In this document: positions 46,974 through 56,624 of the stretch, piece after piece
Numbering within the stretch: position 1 is the first letter of the stretch
How the letters are laid out: the number at the start of each line of letters is the position of its first letter
NCBI RefSeq assembly: GCF_008370255.1
Contig: NZ_SEUI01000003.1
Span: 479,411-543,410, forward strand
Direction: 5' to 3'
Source: Pseudoalteromonas sp. FUC4
GTDB lineage: Bacteria > Pseudomonadota > Gammaproteobacteria > Enterobacterales > Alteromonadaceae
DNA: 64,000 nt
Made by a program: the position numbers and the translations under genes
Notes under the pieces: model-generated
Told to the model about the DNA's origin: nothing
The model's input: the letters and a program-made list of their open reading frames with translations, nothing else
The model's database searches: none

Positions 46974-47044
46974 CAAAGTGGCTCACATAAAAGATAAGAG
47001 CTTAACTTTAACAAATCAAACTCTTTTATGCATTGTGCAATAGT

Positions 47045-47836
47045 CTACCAGTGCTTTGTATTTGCGTAGGTTATATCCACTTTTCCTTTTGCTTTAGCAA
47101 TTGCTTTTTTAGTGTTTGGGTTTAGCAATAAGCGAATTTGGCTGAAGGTTTCTTTAGCGAGTATTTTTCGTTGGTTTGGTTTGTAACTAAGTTGTGTAAC
47201 ACGTTTAACAGCCGCAAGCGTATCGGGTGAGCGCTCGAGTAATGTATTGAGCATGTTTTGCGTGGCTTGTTGAGTATCATCGGTAAGCTGAGTAACCAAA
47301 CCTAGCTCATTTGCTTGTTGTGCTGTGATTGGGTTTGCGTGGCTTGCAAGCCAAAGTGCTTGGTCACGCTTAACTAAACCGCTCATCATTACATTTGCGC
47401 CCATATCGGGGCACAACCCCCAACGTGCTTCCATAATGGCAAGCTTGGCATCAACATGAACAATCCTGTAATCAGCACCTAGCGCTATTTGTAATCCCCC
47501 TCCTAAACAGTTGCCATCAATTTGCGCAATAACAGGCACGCTTAGTGACTGCCAGCCTAATACTACTTTTTGCGCTAAGTTTTGATTGCCAGGTAACCAT
47601 TTAAGCAATAATTTTATAATATTTAATGGCGCTGCGATTACTGCTGATATATCAAGGCCGGCACAAAAATGTTCGCCATCGCCTTTTATTACCACAGCAC
47701 GAATACTGCGATCTCTTTTTATGCTTTTAATGGCTTTGTTTAGCTCTACAAACATTTCAAAGCTTAATGCATTTTGTTTTTTTGCTCTGCTAAGCGTGAC
47801 TGTTGCAATGCCATTTTGTTTTTCTAGTTTTATCAT
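47045..47836 (-). CDS. Enoyl-CoA hydratase/isomerase (crotonase) family protein
   Basis: 263 residues with GAGGAG six bases before ATG. Crotonase fold: oxyanion-hole segments HFCAGLDISAV and GNCLGGGLQIALGADYRI, then MEARWGLCPDMGANV. The family hydrates or isomerises acyl-CoA substrates in beta-oxidation or related pathways; the substrate cannot be read from sequence. Single gene, so a role in general fatty-acid or aromatic degradation is not shown. Confidence 0.88.
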   Translation of the reverse strand: MIKLEKQNGIATVTLSRAKKQNALSFEMFVELNKAIKSIKRDRSIRAVVIKGDGEHFCAGLDISAVIAAPLNIIKLLLKWLPGNQNLAQKVVLGWQSLSVPVIAQIDGNCLGGGLQIALGADYRIVHVDAKLAIMEARWGLCPDMGANVMMSGLVKRDQALWLASHANPITAQQANELGLVTQLTDDTQQATQNMLNTLLERSPDTLAAVKRVTQLSYKPNQRKILAKETFSQIRLLLNPNTKKAIAKAKGKVDITYANTKHW

Positions 47837-48204
47837 TACACACTCCTCTGACCTGTTAGTTGAGCTTATGTTGTTATAAGAATTAAGTAAAGTGACGGTA
47901 TTTTTTAAATAAATGGAATTTATTGCTAAAGCCGTAGTCTTAAAGGATTGGTTTTAGATGAGAACAAGCTAAACAATTCGGACCGAAGATAATAAAAATA
48001 TTTTACGTTGTTATTTTAAGCTTAAATTTTAAAAGTAATCTTGATATTCAATGGGTTAGTTAAATTGTTATTTGTTGTTTGAGCTGTATGCTGAATAAAG
48101 CATGACTTGGTTACAAAAAAGTCAGTGTTTTACGCTTTTTTTTATCAAAATGATGGAGAGATTTGATAATATAGCGCAACTTAAAAGCTTAAGGTTAAGC
48201 ACAT
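47837..48204. other. Intergenic region upstream of the YciU-like gene
   Basis: 368 AT-rich bases between divergent genes. I see no ORF, tRNA or strong hairpin. It includes a T-rich stretch after GTTTTACG near 48129-48145 that might end a small transcript, but nothing I can support. It should hold the promoters of both neighbours. Confidence 0.45.
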
Positions 48205-48525
48205 ATGTCGGGTCCACGTTTATATACGGTAGAAGAAGCTACTCACCAAGCTTATGATATTTTTTTAGAGTTAGCGCCAAATAACTTGAGTGATAAAGAT
48301 GTTGAAGACTTTAATGAGTTTAGAGAAGACCTAGGCTTTATTGAAGAAGACGAGCCAGATGATCAATGGCAAGATTTTGTTGCCCTTGAGATAGAACCAG
48401 AGCACTTTATTCAGGTGCTAGTTGGTTTAGAATTTGAAAATGATGATGTTTTGTTTGCTAAAATTTTGATTAGTCGTGATAAAGATGCTCCGTTTTGTCA
48501 TATTTTATGGAAAGAGAGTGAATAA
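48205..48525 (+). CDS. yciU: YciU-family putative double-stranded DNA mimic
   Basis: 106 acidic residues that match the DUF440/HI1450/YciU family throughout: EATHQAYDIFLELAPNNLS, DQWQDFVALEIEPEHFIQV and FCHILWKE at the end. The family is thought from its structure to mimic DNA with its acidic surface and to bind a DNA-binding protein such as HU. AAGG ribosome-binding site. A small hairpin covers the stop codon. Confidence 0.9.
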   Translation: MSGPRLYTVEEATHQAYDIFLELAPNNLSDKDVEDFNEFREDLGFIEEDEPDDQWQDFVALEIEPEHFIQVLVGLEFENDDVLFAKILISRDKDAPFCHILWKESE

Positions 48526-48543
48526 GCAATACCGCTTATTTTT
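48521..48543 (+). terminator. Weak terminator at the yciU stop
   Basis: Arms AATAAGC (48521-48527) and GCTTATT (48534-48540), loop AATACC, then TTT. Short stem, so read-through into the next gene is possible. Confidence 0.5.
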
Positions 48544-48567
48544 ATAATTGTGTGCAGAGAGAGTGTT

Positions 48568-49380
48568 GTGCGTAAGTATTTATTTTTAATTTTTTTAATA
48601 ATTAGCTGCCCAAGTTGGGCTGTTGATCCATTTGAAGATTTTCATGAATATGGCAAGCTCTCTGATGAAGAAATTCATGAGTTACACAAAGGTGATATGC
48701 TTTACGGTGATACTGAATTTGGTTTTATTCTAAGTAAAGGTAACACCAATTCGACCAGTTTTAAGCTCAAAGGTAATTTATACCAAGATTTTGAAAAGTG
48801 GCGAAACCAATTCAAAATAGACTCTCTTTATAAGCGTGATCATAATGATGAAACAGATGAAACGGATGTAACTGCAAACCGTATATTTATATCTGCTCAA
48901 GGTAACTATAAAGTAGGCGTTAAAAACTCTTCATTTTTTATCTACGGTGATTACGAAGAAGATGAGTTTAGTGGACTTGATTTTAAAAGCACAATAGCAA
49001 CAGGCTATGGTGCGCGTGTATATCAAGGCTCTAAAAACAAAGTAGATATTGATATAGGACCTGGTTTATACCGCTCAGTAGCGGATGAAGATTCGGACGT
49101 GAGCGAAGATGAAATTAATAAAACTGGTTATTTAGTACGTGTTGCAATGCAGTGGGAGCGATTAGTTTCAAAACGAACTCGCTTTAACCAAGATGTGAGT
49201 ATAGAGCAGTCGCTTTCAGGGCTTAATTCTCGCTTAAAATCAGAAACCGCACTGATAAGCCAAGTTATTGGCGCGGTATCGCTTAAATTTACCTACATGT
49301 ATCGTTATAATTCAAAACCCGAAGATGATAAACTCAAGTTCGATTCAGAGCTGAGTGCTACATTGGTATACAGCTTTTAA
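48568..49380 (+). CDS. Outer-membrane protein, DUF481 family
   Basis: 270 residues from the GTG at 48568 (MRKYLFLIFLIIS), which is preceded by AGAGAG seven bases before; a GTG at 48550 is in frame but lacks a signal. Signal peptide ends at CPSWA. The mature part has DUF481 features: LYGDTEFGFILSKGNTNSTS, repeated beta-strands with K-x-x-x-x-G/Y patterns and a C-terminal ATLVYSF with terminal aromatic residue of a beta-barrel. The family is linked to alkaline or salt stress. E. coli relative is YdiY. Confidence 0.82.
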   Translation: MRKYLFLIFLIISCPSWAVDPFEDFHEYGKLSDEEIHELHKGDMLYGDTEFGFILSKGNTNSTSFKLKGNLYQDFEKWRNQFKIDSLYKRDHNDETDETDVTANRIFISAQGNYKVGVKNSSFFIYGDYEEDEFSGLDFKSTIATGYGARVYQGSKNKVDIDIGPGLYRSVADEDSDVSEDEINKTGYLVRVAMQWERLVSKRTRFNQDVSIEQSLSGLNSRLKSETALISQVIGAVSLKFTYMYRYNSKPEDDKLKFDSELSATLVYSF

Positions 49381-49405
49381 GTATTTATTTAATTTAGAGA
49401 ATATT

Positions 49406-49888
49406 ATGTATCAGCATAAACAGTATGCGGTGTTTATCTTTTTTGTATTAGCGTGGATAGGCAGTTTTGTAGCGCTCGCGTGGAACTTGTTAGGCGCTGA
49501 TGGACCTTTAATAATATTTACTGGGATTTTAGTACTGGTGGGCTTTTTGTTTCATGGCTTAACAGTAAAAGTAGATGATAAGTATATTAGCTGGGCGTTT
49601 GGTCCAGGCGTTGCTGGGCAAAATATTGAGCTTAGCGAAGTAGCAGAAGCTAAGGCAGTTCAAAACTCTTACAGGCACGGTATTGGTATGCGAATTACTC
49701 ACGATGGTTGGGTGTATACAGTATCTGGCTTTAGTGCAATACAGCTAACGCTCAAAGATGGCACTTTGTATAGAGTTGGTACAAACGATCAAAAAGATTT
49801 ACTAGCTGCTTTAAAAGAAAAAAACGTATCAATCGCGCTGCCTAGTAAGCCAAAAGCTGAAACGGTTAAGCGTAACAATATGATATAA
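49406..49888 (+). CDS. Membrane protein with PH-like cytosolic part, unknown function
   Basis: 160 residues from the ATG at 49406 (an upstream start at 49355 would overlap the DUF481 gene). Two membrane helices (about 7-28 and 32-52) are followed by a beta-rich domain (VKVDDKYISWAFGPG, VYTVSGFSAIQLTLKDG) that looks like a bacterial PH domain. No named family. Starts 25 bases after the DUF481 gene and probably shares its transcript; ends at a strong terminator. Confidence 0.6.
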   Translation: MYQHKQYAVFIFFVLAWIGSFVALAWNLLGADGPLIIFTGILVLVGFLFHGLTVKVDDKYISWAFGPGVAGQNIELSEVAEAKAVQNSYRHGIGMRITHDGWVYTVSGFSAIQLTLKDGTLYRVGTNDQKDLLAALKEKNVSIALPSKPKAETVKRNNMI

Positions 49889-49913
49889 AAAAAGCGCCTT
49901 AGGCGCTTTTTTT
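49887..49913. terminator. Bidirectional terminator before slyD
   Basis: Palindrome AAAGCGCCTT/AAGGCGCTTT with A and T runs outside, between convergent genes; the stop codon of the plus-strand gene abuts it. Confidence 0.87.
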
Positions 49914-49930
49914 ATCTGTTTAGCAGTGTA

Positions 49931-50416
49931 TTAGTGGTCGTGACCACACCCACCTTCGCCATGTACGTGGCCGTGAGTTAATTCATCTTCTGTAGCATCA
50001 CGTACTTCTAGTATTTCTACATCAAAGTTAAGTGTTATACCTGCAAGTGGGTTATTACCATCTACAATCACTTCTTCATCTTGGATATCGATGATCATTA
50101 CTGATTGGTCACCATCATCTGTTGATGCACGAAATTGCATGCCAACTTCAATTTCCATACCTTCAAACATTGATTTAGGTACTGCTTGCATTAGGTTTTC
50201 GTGGCGCTCGCCGTAACCTTCTTCAGGTTCAACCTTTACGCTAAGCGTGTCGCCTGGTTGCTTGCCCAGCAAAGCATTTTCTAGGCCTGAAATTAAATAG
50301 CCTGTGCCAATGATAAAGTGTAGTGGCTCACCACCGAACGAGTTATCAATGCTATTGCCATCATTATCCATTACTGAATAATGCATTTTTACCACTTTGT
50401 TTGCCGCAACGATCAT
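49931..50416 (-). CDS. slyD: FKBP-type peptidyl-prolyl isomerase SlyD
   Basis: 161 residues from the ATG at 50416: AGGA is six bases before it, whereas it touches the other in-frame ATG at 50422. FKBP domain with an inserted IF chaperone flap (EEGYGERHENLMQAVPKSMFEG) and short His-rich tail ending GHVHGEGGCGHDH, a metal-binding tail like in SlyD of enterics but shorter. Assists folding and nickel delivery to hydrogenase in E. coli; only the isomerase/chaperone role is safe here. Lies 12 bases after the ygfZ stop. Confidence 0.92.
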   Translation of the reverse strand: MIVAANKVVKMHYSVMDNDGNSIDNSFGGEPLHFIIGTGYLISGLENALLGKQPGDTLSVKVEPEEGYGERHENLMQAVPKSMFEGMEIEVGMQFRASTDDGDQSVMIIDIQDEEVIVDGNNPLAGITLNFDVEILEVRDATEDELTHGHVHGEGGCGHDH

Positions 50417-50428
50417 AGTCATTCCTAT

Positions 50429-51340
50429 TTATTCATCTTCAAGAGAGTAGGGTAGAGGCAGAATGCTTAGCTCCACCTGAGGTGTGTGTTTTGCACGAAG
50501 TACCTGAGTTACATCAGTATCGTTTGGCAACACAACGAGGCCTGTTAATTTATTTGTTTGCTCATTAAAGCTTTGTGCAATAAGTTTACCTGCACGGCGC
50601 CAATTTTCGCCTAATTGAGTTTCTAAGTCAGGCTCATTCAGCAAGCCTTCGCTTTGCCCCGAAACGATATACATTGCACGTTTATTTTTACCAAGGTACT
50701 TCATACGGGCTACTGTTTCTTGACCTGTATAACACCCTTTTTTGAAACTTATACCGCCAATAGCATGTAGGTTTACCATTTGAGGAACGTATTCGCCAAT
50801 TGCATCTGCACTTAGCTGAGGCTCACCGGCAAGCATCGCTGCTTGTTGCCATGGGGCCTCGTTATCAAGTGTGGATACGTTATCAGGCATACTAAATTGG
50901 TTATCAACCATTATTAAAACACGGTTATCAGCTAATTTTAGCGCTTTGCCATTAGTAAAATCACACGCGCTTGCATCGCCTTCAAAGCTAATATCAAGCT
51001 GTGCCAGTACATCAGATAAATTATCACCAATTAAACCAATTAAACGTTTTGGGCATTCAGTAATATCAACTTTTGCAAATACAGCGTATTTTTTAAGTTC
51101 AGCTAATGATTTTTCAACTTCAGCTTGGCTACCTGCAAGGTAGTAACTATCTTGGTAAGAAAATAATTTAAATACACCCCAAAGTTTACCTTTGGCGCTG
51201 CAATGGCCAGCCCACAAATAATTACTGCTGGTTAATTTATTTAGATCTTGAGTGATTTGTCCGTGCAAATAAGATAATTTATCAGCACCGCAGAGGCTAA
51301 TAAGTTGATGAGATAACGGACATGCATAAACGCTCGACAT
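50429..51340 (-). CDS. ygfZ: Folate-dependent Fe-S/tRNA modification factor YgfZ
   Basis: 303 residues from the ATG at 51340, which has AAGAAGG five bases before it; an upstream ATG in frame adds 22 residues. The hallmark KGCYTGQE motif is present (KKGCYTGQETVARMKYLGKNK). GcvT-like fold binding tetrahydrofolate; needed for some Fe-S enzymes such as MiaB. Divergent from sdhE-ygfX, same arrangement as E. coli. Confidence 0.94.
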   Translation of the reverse strand: MSSVYACPLSHQLISLCGADKLSYLHGQITQDLNKLTSSNYLWAGHCSAKGKLWGVFKLFSYQDSYYLAGSQAEVEKSLAELKKYAVFAKVDITECPKRLIGLIGDNLSDVLAQLDISFEGDASACDFTNGKALKLADNRVLIMVDNQFSMPDNVSTLDNEAPWQQAAMLAGEPQLSADAIGEYVPQMVNLHAIGGISFKKGCYTGQETVARMKYLGKNKRAMYIVSGQSEGLLNEPDLETQLGENWRRAGKLIAQSFNEQTNKLTGLVVLPNDTDVTQVLRAKHTPQVELSILPLPYSLEDE

Positions 51341-51504
51341 AAAAACCTTCTTTGCAATATAAATGAAGTGACATAATAACGCAGTTGTTACGTATGGTAC
51401 AGACAAGCGCTTATTGGTGCGGGTTTATTATTTAATGAGAGATTAATAGCTGCTAAACAGGCTTGTGTTTGTTAAACTCGAGTCAATTAAGTATGAGGTT
51501 TAAA

Positions 51505-51756
51505 ATGGTTGAAATTCATAGTAAAGCACGTATTCGTTGGGCTTGTCGTCGTGGCATGTTAGAGCTAGATGTTTTGTTTATGCCGTTTGTAGAAGAAGCA
51601 TACGACTCTTTGAGCGCAGAGCAACAGGCTATCTTTCAGCGTTTGCTAACAGAAGAAGACCCTGACTTATTTGCATGGTTTATGGGTCATGAAGAATGTA
51701 AAGACGAGCAGTTAAACGGTATGGTTTCGCTGATCTTAGACCGAGTTCGTGTATAG
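51505..51756 (+). CDS. sdhE: FAD assembly factor SdhE
   Basis: 83 residues from the ATG at 51505 (MVEIHSKARIRWACRRGMLE); GAGG six bases before fixes this start against two upstream ATGs. Matches E. coli SdhE, including RRGMLELD with the conserved RGxxE motif that helps covalent FAD attachment to succinate dehydrogenase. Overlaps ygfX by 8 bases. Confidence 0.95.
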   Translation: MVEIHSKARIRWACRRGMLELDVLFMPFVEEAYDSLSAEQQAIFQRLLTEEDPDLFAWFMGHEECKDEQLNGMVSLILDRVRV

Positions 51757-52168
51757 GTTTACGGTTACGAATAATAAAGCTGACCACAAACCAATTGTGG
51801 TCTTTTTTTGCATGCTCAGTTTTATATTATGTTTATTTTTAGATTCACTATTAGCTATGCTTTTTTGTTTAATAATTAATGCACTAGCTGGCTTGATAAT
51901 GTGGCGCAAGGTATTAGCAATTCATCCGCATGAGGGCATTATAATATTAGAACCAAAGTTATTTAGGTTTGAGGGCGAGAGCTTAAAAATTCAGGGGGAA
52001 ATAAGTAACAAAAGCCGATTTTATGGTAATAATATATGGCTTCATATTAAAGGTTTTAGTAACAACCATTGGCTTATAATTTCAGCCAATGGCGTTAGTG
52101 AGCAAAGTTATGCGCGTCTAAAACGTGCCACTGTCGGCGCAATTAATTGCGTTTTGGAGTCAAAATAG
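51749..52168 (+). CDS. ygfX: YgfX-like inner-membrane protein (CptA)
   Basis: 139 residues, GTG start overlapping the sdhE stop. Two membrane helices (about 18-34 and 36-52) then a cytosolic beta-rich part with [15 protein letters not shown]. Family and position match YgfX, partner of SdhE in enterics, described there as a toxin (CptA) affecting MreB/FtsZ or as a membrane partner of SdhE; the toxin role is disputed. Its 3' end overlaps the nadB stop region of the opposite strand by 26 bases. Confidence 0.82.
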   Translation: MYRFTVTNNKADHKPIVVFFCMLSFILCLFLDSLLAMLFCLIINALAGLIMWRKVLAIHPHEGIIILEPKLFRFEGESLKIQGEISNKSRFYGNNIWLHIKGFSNNHWLIISANGVSEQSYARLKRATVGAINCVLESK

Positions 52169-53753
52169 TCGGCGTTGGATTTTCACTTTGTTCAGGGTAA
52201 TCAATAGTGTAATGCAAGCCTCTGCTTTCTTTTCGCTCCATAGCACTCCTAATAATAAGCTCTGATACTTGCACTAAATTACGAAGCTCAAGTAAGTTGT
52301 TACTTACTCTAAAGTTTGCATAGTAATCGTGTATTTCTTGCTGTAGCAACTCAACTCTATGCAGTGCTCGTTCTAAGCGTTTAGTAGAGCGTACAATACC
52401 TACATAATCCCACATAAATAAACGTAGTTCATGCCAGTTATGGGTAATAACAATTTCTTCATCTGAGTTACTAACACGGCTCTCATCCCAATGAGGAAGT
52501 GCCATCGGCTCTGGTGCATGTTCAATTTTACTTAAAATATCTTTAGCGGCAGCATGGGCAAATACAATGCACTCTAATAGTGAATTACTTGCCATACGGT
52601 TTGCACCATGTAGGCCTGTGTAAGCAACTTCACCTACCGCATATAAGTTATCAAGATCTGTTTTTCCGTTAAAGTCAGTCATTACACCACCACAAGTGTA
52701 ATGCGCAGCAGGTACAACAGGGATTGCTTCTTTAGTTATATCAAGGCCAACACTTAAGCATTTTGCGTAAATAGTAGGGAAGTGCTCAATAATAAAATCT
52801 TTGTCTTTGTGGCTAATATCTAAGTAAACACAATTAGCACCTAAACGCTTCATTTCAAAATCGATTGCGCGTGCCACTATGTCACGTGGAGCAAGTTCTT
52901 CACGGCTGTCAAAGTCTTTCATAAAGCGCGTGCCATCAGGGCGTTTTAAATAGGCCCCTTCACCGCGCATCGCTTCGGTAATTAAAAAGTTTTGTAGCTC
53001 AGGATGGTAAAGGCTTGTTGGATGAAATTGATTAAATTCCATATTGGCAACTTTACAGCCTGCGCGCCATGCCATTGCAATACCATCACCACTTGATACA
53101 TCCGGGTTAGATGTATACAAATACACTTTACTTGCACCACCAGTTGCAAGCGCAACAAATTTAGCGGAAATGGTTTCTACCTTTTTCGCTTTTTTGTTCC
53201 ACACATACATACCTTCAATGTGTGAGCCTGTTTTACCTGCGCTTTTATCTGTAATTAAATCAATGGCGTTGTATTGCTCTAAAAGTGTTATATTCTTATG
53301 AATTTTGACTTGGCTGATAAGTGTGGTTTGCACCGCTTTGCCAGTGGCATCGGCAGCATGTAAAATACGACGATGGCTGTGACCGCCTTCACGTGTTAAA
53401 TGAAAACGCTCTTTTCCTTTGCTATCAAACTCCATATCAAAGGGAACACCTTGGTCAATTAACCACTGTAGGCAATCATGAGCATTACTCGCTGTATAAT
53501 GAACAGCGTCTCTGTCGCATAAGCCGCCGCCGGCATCAAGTGTATCTTCAACATGAGATTCAATGCTGTCGTTTTGTTTATCAAATACTGCTGCTATACC
53601 ACCCTGGGCATATAATGTAGAACCTTCGGTAAGTGCTCCTTTACTGATCACGGTAACGTTACAATAATTAGCGAGAGATAATGCAAGTGATAAGCCTGCT
53701 GCGCCGCTACCGATAATAGCGACATCTGCAATGTGATGTTTATTTTGGTTCAT
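52143..53753 (-). CDS. nadB: L-aspartate oxidase
   Basis: First step of NAD synthesis: aspartate plus oxygen or fumarate to iminoaspartate. 536 residues. FAD-binding [14 protein letters not shown] at about residue 13; [38 protein letters not shown] and [21 protein letters not shown] motifs of the succinate dehydrogenase-type flavoprotein fold. Divergent from rpoE as in E. coli. Confidence 0.97.
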   Translation of the reverse strand: MNQNKHHIADVAIIGSGAAGLSLALSLANYCNVTVISKGALTEGSTLYAQGGIAAVFDKQNDSIESHVEDTLDAGGGLCDRDAVHYTASNAHDCLQWLIDQGVPFDMEFDSKGKERFHLTREGGHSHRRILHAADATGKAVQTTLISQVKIHKNITLLEQYNAIDLITDKSAGKTGSHIEGMYVWNKKAKKVETISAKFVALATGGASKVYLYTSNPDVSSGDGIAMAWRAGCKVANMEFNQFHPTSLYHPELQNFLITEAMRGEGAYLKRPDGTRFMKDFDSREELAPRDIVARAIDFEMKRLGANCVYLDISHKDKDFIIEHFPTIYAKCLSVGLDITKEAIPVVPAAHYTCGGVMTDFNGKTDLDNLYAVGEVAYTGLHGANRMASNSLLECIVFAHAAAKDILSKIEHAPEPMALPHWDESRVSNSDEEIVITHNWHELRLFMWDYVGIVRSTKRLERALHRVELLQQEIHDYYANFRVSNNLLELRNLVQVSELIIRSAMERKESRGLHYTIDYPEQSENPTPTILTPKRN

Positions 53754-53905
53754 GTCAGAGGTACTTTGCGGTTACAATGCTCATATTGAGCAATATTTGT
53801 TTTTAATATCTGTAGTTGTATCATATTTGTCATACTACTACGTAGTGATTTTAAAGGCTTAGCGCCGTTATTATCATCTATTTTATAAAAAAATAATATT
53901 AAGCA

Positions 53906-53932
53906 GAACTTTTTATTCATAAAGAGGTCAGA
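53906..53932 (+). promoter_or_regulatory. Sigma-E autoregulatory promoter
   Basis: GAACTT at 53906-53911, a 16-base spacer and TCAGA at 53928-53932; compare E. coli sigma-E consensus GAACTT-N16-TCTGA. It lies directly before rpoE and predicts a start near 53939, so the operon should be driven by its own sigma factor. Confidence 0.78.
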
Positions 53933-53998
53933 GTAATTGTGAACAATGACGACAATATGAATAACAAGCAAAAATCAGACATAGGAGTACCGGCTCGA

Positions 53999-54580
53999 AT
54001 GAGCGAGCAGGAATTAGATTTAGTGCTAGTAAAAAGGGTCCAGCAAGGAGATAAAAACGCCTTCAACCTATTAGTAAAGAAGTATCAAAACAAAATTGCA
54101 GGTTTGATCTCACGTTATGTATCTAACCAAGGCGATATTGCTGATGTAGCACAAGAAGCTTTTATTAAAGCTTACCGTGCACTTCCTAACTTTAGAGGTG
54201 ACAGCGCCTTTTACACGTGGTTATACCGTATTGCCGTTAATTGTGCTAAAAATTACTTAGTAGCTCAGGGGCGTAAGCCGCCAGCAAATGATATAGACGC
54301 CGAAGATGCCGAATTTTACGATTGTGCAGATTCAATGCGATCGAATGCATCTCCTGAAAACCTACTTTTAAGCGAAGAAGTACGCGCTGTTATTTTTAAT
54401 ACGATTGATAGTTTGCCTGAAGATCTTAAAACCGCAATCACCCTTAGAGAAATCGAAGGGATGAGCTATGAAGAAATAGCAGTGGTAATGGATTGCCCGG
54501 TCGGGACTGTGCGTTCGCGTATATTTCGTGCCCGTGAAGCAATTGATAACAAATTAAACCCATTAATAGGCGAGTCTTAG
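53999..54580 (+). CDS. rpoE: RNA polymerase sigma factor RpoE (sigma-E)
   Basis: Extracytoplasmic-function sigma factor for envelope stress. 193 residues from the ATG at 53999 (MSEQELDLVLVKRVQQGDKN), matching E. coli RpoE; the frame also opens at a GTG at 53939 and an ATG at 53957, but the first coincides with the predicted sigma-E start site and both lie upstream of conserved sequence. Region 2 (YRALPNFRGDSAFYTWLYRI) and region 4 (GMSYEEIAVVMDCPVGTVRS) are complete. First gene of rpoE-rseA-rseB-rseC. Confidence 0.96.
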   Translation: MSEQELDLVLVKRVQQGDKNAFNLLVKKYQNKIAGLISRYVSNQGDIADVAQEAFIKAYRALPNFRGDSAFYTWLYRIAVNCAKNYLVAQGRKPPANDIDAEDAEFYDCADSMRSNASPENLLLSEEVRAVIFNTIDSLPEDLKTAITLREIEGMSYEEIAVVMDCPVGTVRSRIFRAREAIDNKLNPLIGES

Positions 54581-54581
54581 T

Positions 54582-55199
54582 ATGACAAAAGCACACCTTA
54601 ACAAGTTAGATAACGAAGCGTTATCGGCATTACTTGATGGCGAGCAACATCTGACCGATGCAAAAATTGCAGAGCAAGATGTCACTACGTTTGGCCGTTA
54701 TGCGTTAATTGGTGATGCGATGCGTGCTCAAAAAAATAATAACGACATACATATTGATATTAGCGATCGCGTTGCATTAGCACTAGAAAGCGAGCCTGTT
54801 TATGCTGACTTTAGTCAGTCAAAAACACAACCTCAAGCAATCACTGAAACAGTACAAGATAATAAAGTAGTCGCTTTTAATTGGCGCAAACCAGTTGCTC
54901 AATTAGCTATTGCAGCAAGTGTAGCGATGTTTGCCATTATAGGCGTTAATACGCTTCCTCAAAGCAACAACGACCAGCAAAGCGAAATTCCATTACTGCA
55001 AACCACACCGCTGACAGGTATGGCGTCACCAGTAAGTTATTCATCTGAGCCTGCGCTTGAAAATGCAGAGCAAGGTTTGCGTGAACTGCAGCAACAACGT
55101 ATTGGTGCATTAGTTCTTGAGCATCAACGTCAAGCACGAGTTGCGAATTCTTTAGAAACAGCGCAAACTAATACCAAAGCGTCTGAGGAAAAAAACTAA
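54582..55199 (+). CDS. rseA: Anti-sigma-E factor RseA
   Basis: 205 residues starting one base after the rpoE stop. Cytosolic sigma-binding part (LNKLDNEALSALLDGE, residues 4-19), one membrane helix at about 104-124 and a periplasmic part rich in Gln. DegS and RseP cleave this protein to free sigma-E. The periplasmic end (LRELQQQRIGALVLEHQRQA) holds the likely RseB contact region. Confidence 0.93.
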   Translation: MTKAHLNKLDNEALSALLDGEQHLTDAKIAEQDVTTFGRYALIGDAMRAQKNNNDIHIDISDRVALALESEPVYADFSQSKTQPQAITETVQDNKVVAFNWRKPVAQLAIAASVAMFAIIGVNTLPQSNNDQQSEIPLLQTTPLTGMASPVSYSSEPALENAEQGLRELQQQRIGALVLEHQRQARVANSLETAQTNTKASEEKN

Positions 55200-55203
55200 T
55201 TAA

Positions 55204-56154
55204 ATGAAAGTAATCACTTTTGTTCTGTCGTTGGTAGTAAGCTTTAATGCATTTGCCAGCGACACAAATCCTGCCAAAGATTTATTACTACAAATGGCTA
55301 ATGCCGTTCATACCCGTAATTTTGACGCCTCATTTGTGGTTGTTAAAGGTAAAACAATGGAACCCTACCGCTGGGTGCATGCTTTACAAGATAACACCGA
55401 ACTTGAGCATTTAAGTTTGCTCAATGGTGCTGGCCTAGAAATGGTGCGCATTAATAACCAAGTTACTTATTTTGAACCTCAGTCTGAACCCTACTCTTTA
55501 AAAACAGGTTCTATAGCTGGACCAATTCCTGAAGTACTTTTTAAAGATATAGATCGCTTAAGTGCGCACTATGACTTTGTGCTTGGCGGAAAGGGTCGTA
55601 TCGCAGGGCGTGCTGCACAGTTAGTTCGCATAGAGTCCAAAGACGAGTATAAATATAATTATTGGATTTGGCTTGATATGGAATCGTCATTGCTATTAAA
55701 AGCCGCGTACGTAAACCATGAAGGTGAAGCCTTAGAGCAATTACAACTTACGCATATTAGTGTGACAGAGCAGCCAGCCGGTATGCTACTTGAAGTACTT
55801 AATCGAAACTTTCCAACGCCTTTACCAAATGATGCACTTATAAACGAAGATAGTGCTGCCACCAACTGGAAAATAAGTTGGTTACCAGATGGCTTTGAGT
55901 TGCTAAAATCAGACAGACATAAGCTCGATTTAAATAACGAATTAACTGATTATTACTTGTTCTCTGATGGTTTTGTTGAGGTTTCTGTATTTATTCAGCG
56001 CCCATTACCAGGTAAGCGTTTAAGTGGAGCACTCACTTCTGGTGCAACGACAGTATATGTGCATAATGGCGGTAATTTTGATGTATCGGTTGTTGGTAAT
56101 GTACCGAGTATGACCGCAAAAGCGATTGCAGAGTCAGTTACTCGCGCACTATAG
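55204..56154 (+). CDS. rseB: Sigma-E regulator RseB (MucB)
   Basis: 316 residues with signal peptide ending NAFAS. Periplasmic two-domain MucB/RseB fold: N-terminal lipid-binding-like domain (about 24-200) and C-terminal domain (about 215-316, TNWKISWLPDGFELLK). Protects RseA from cleavage until off-pathway outer-membrane signals or lipopolysaccharide appear. Starts 4 bases after rseA. Confidence 0.94.
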   Translation: MKVITFVLSLVVSFNAFASDTNPAKDLLLQMANAVHTRNFDASFVVVKGKTMEPYRWVHALQDNTELEHLSLLNGAGLEMVRINNQVTYFEPQSEPYSLKTGSIAGPIPEVLFKDIDRLSAHYDFVLGGKGRIAGRAAQLVRIESKDEYKYNYWIWLDMESSLLLKAAYVNHEGEALEQLQLTHISVTEQPAGMLLEVLNRNFPTPLPNDALINEDSAATNWKISWLPDGFELLKSDRHKLDLNNELTDYYLFSDGFVEVSVFIQRPLPGKRLSGALTSGATTVYVHNGGNFDVSVVGNVPSMTAKAIAESVTRAL

Positions 56155-56174
56155 ACGATTCCGTAAGGATTGTT

Positions 56175-56624
56175 ATGATTGAACAAACTCTCACTGTTGT
56201 GGCCCTCGATGGCCACATTGCTCATTTAGAAGCACAGCAAAAACAAGCTTGTGAAGGCTGCAATGGTCGTTGCGGCTCACAAGTCTTTGGTAAATTATTT
56301 GGCACTGCAAAAAAAACCTTCCCTTATAAATTTGAATCCCCTATAGAAGTAGGGCAAAAGGTCACTTTGTCGCTAGATGATAGTCATGTCGTTAAGCATG
56401 CTTTTGCGGTTTACATGCTACCGCTCCTTTTGAGTCTTGTTTTTGCATTTGTTGCGGCCCAATTGTTTATGGCTTCTGAAGGCTGGCAGATTTTAGCTGC
56501 TGCTCTAGGTGGTGTTACTGGCTTTTTTATAGCTAAAACTCGCGTGAAATCGCTAAAGCACGATATAAAAGTTATAAAAATTCACCCAATTAGTATCCCT
56601 TTAACGCAAATAGATGGTGATTGA
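56175..56624 (+). CDS. rseC: Sigma-E regulator RseC
   Basis: 149 residues. N-terminal Cys cluster CEGCNGRCGS (residues 22-31) followed by two membrane helices (about 76-96 and 100-118). Fits the RseC/MucC family, involved in redox control of SoxR or SigE in other bacteria; exact role open. Last gene of the sigma-E operon. Confidence 0.92.
   Translation: MIEQTLTVVALDGHIAHLEAQQKQACEGCNGRCGSQVFGKLFGTAKKTFPYKFESPIEVGQKVTLSLDDSHVVKHAFAVYMLPLLLSLVFAFVAAQLFMASEGWQILAAALGGVTGFFIAKTRVKSLKHDIKVIKIHPISIPLTQIDGD

Noticed and set aside
46620..46976. LrgAB-like pair considered as a phage holin cassette
   Set aside because: Overlapping LrgA/LrgB pair with standard motifs and no phage genes nearby.
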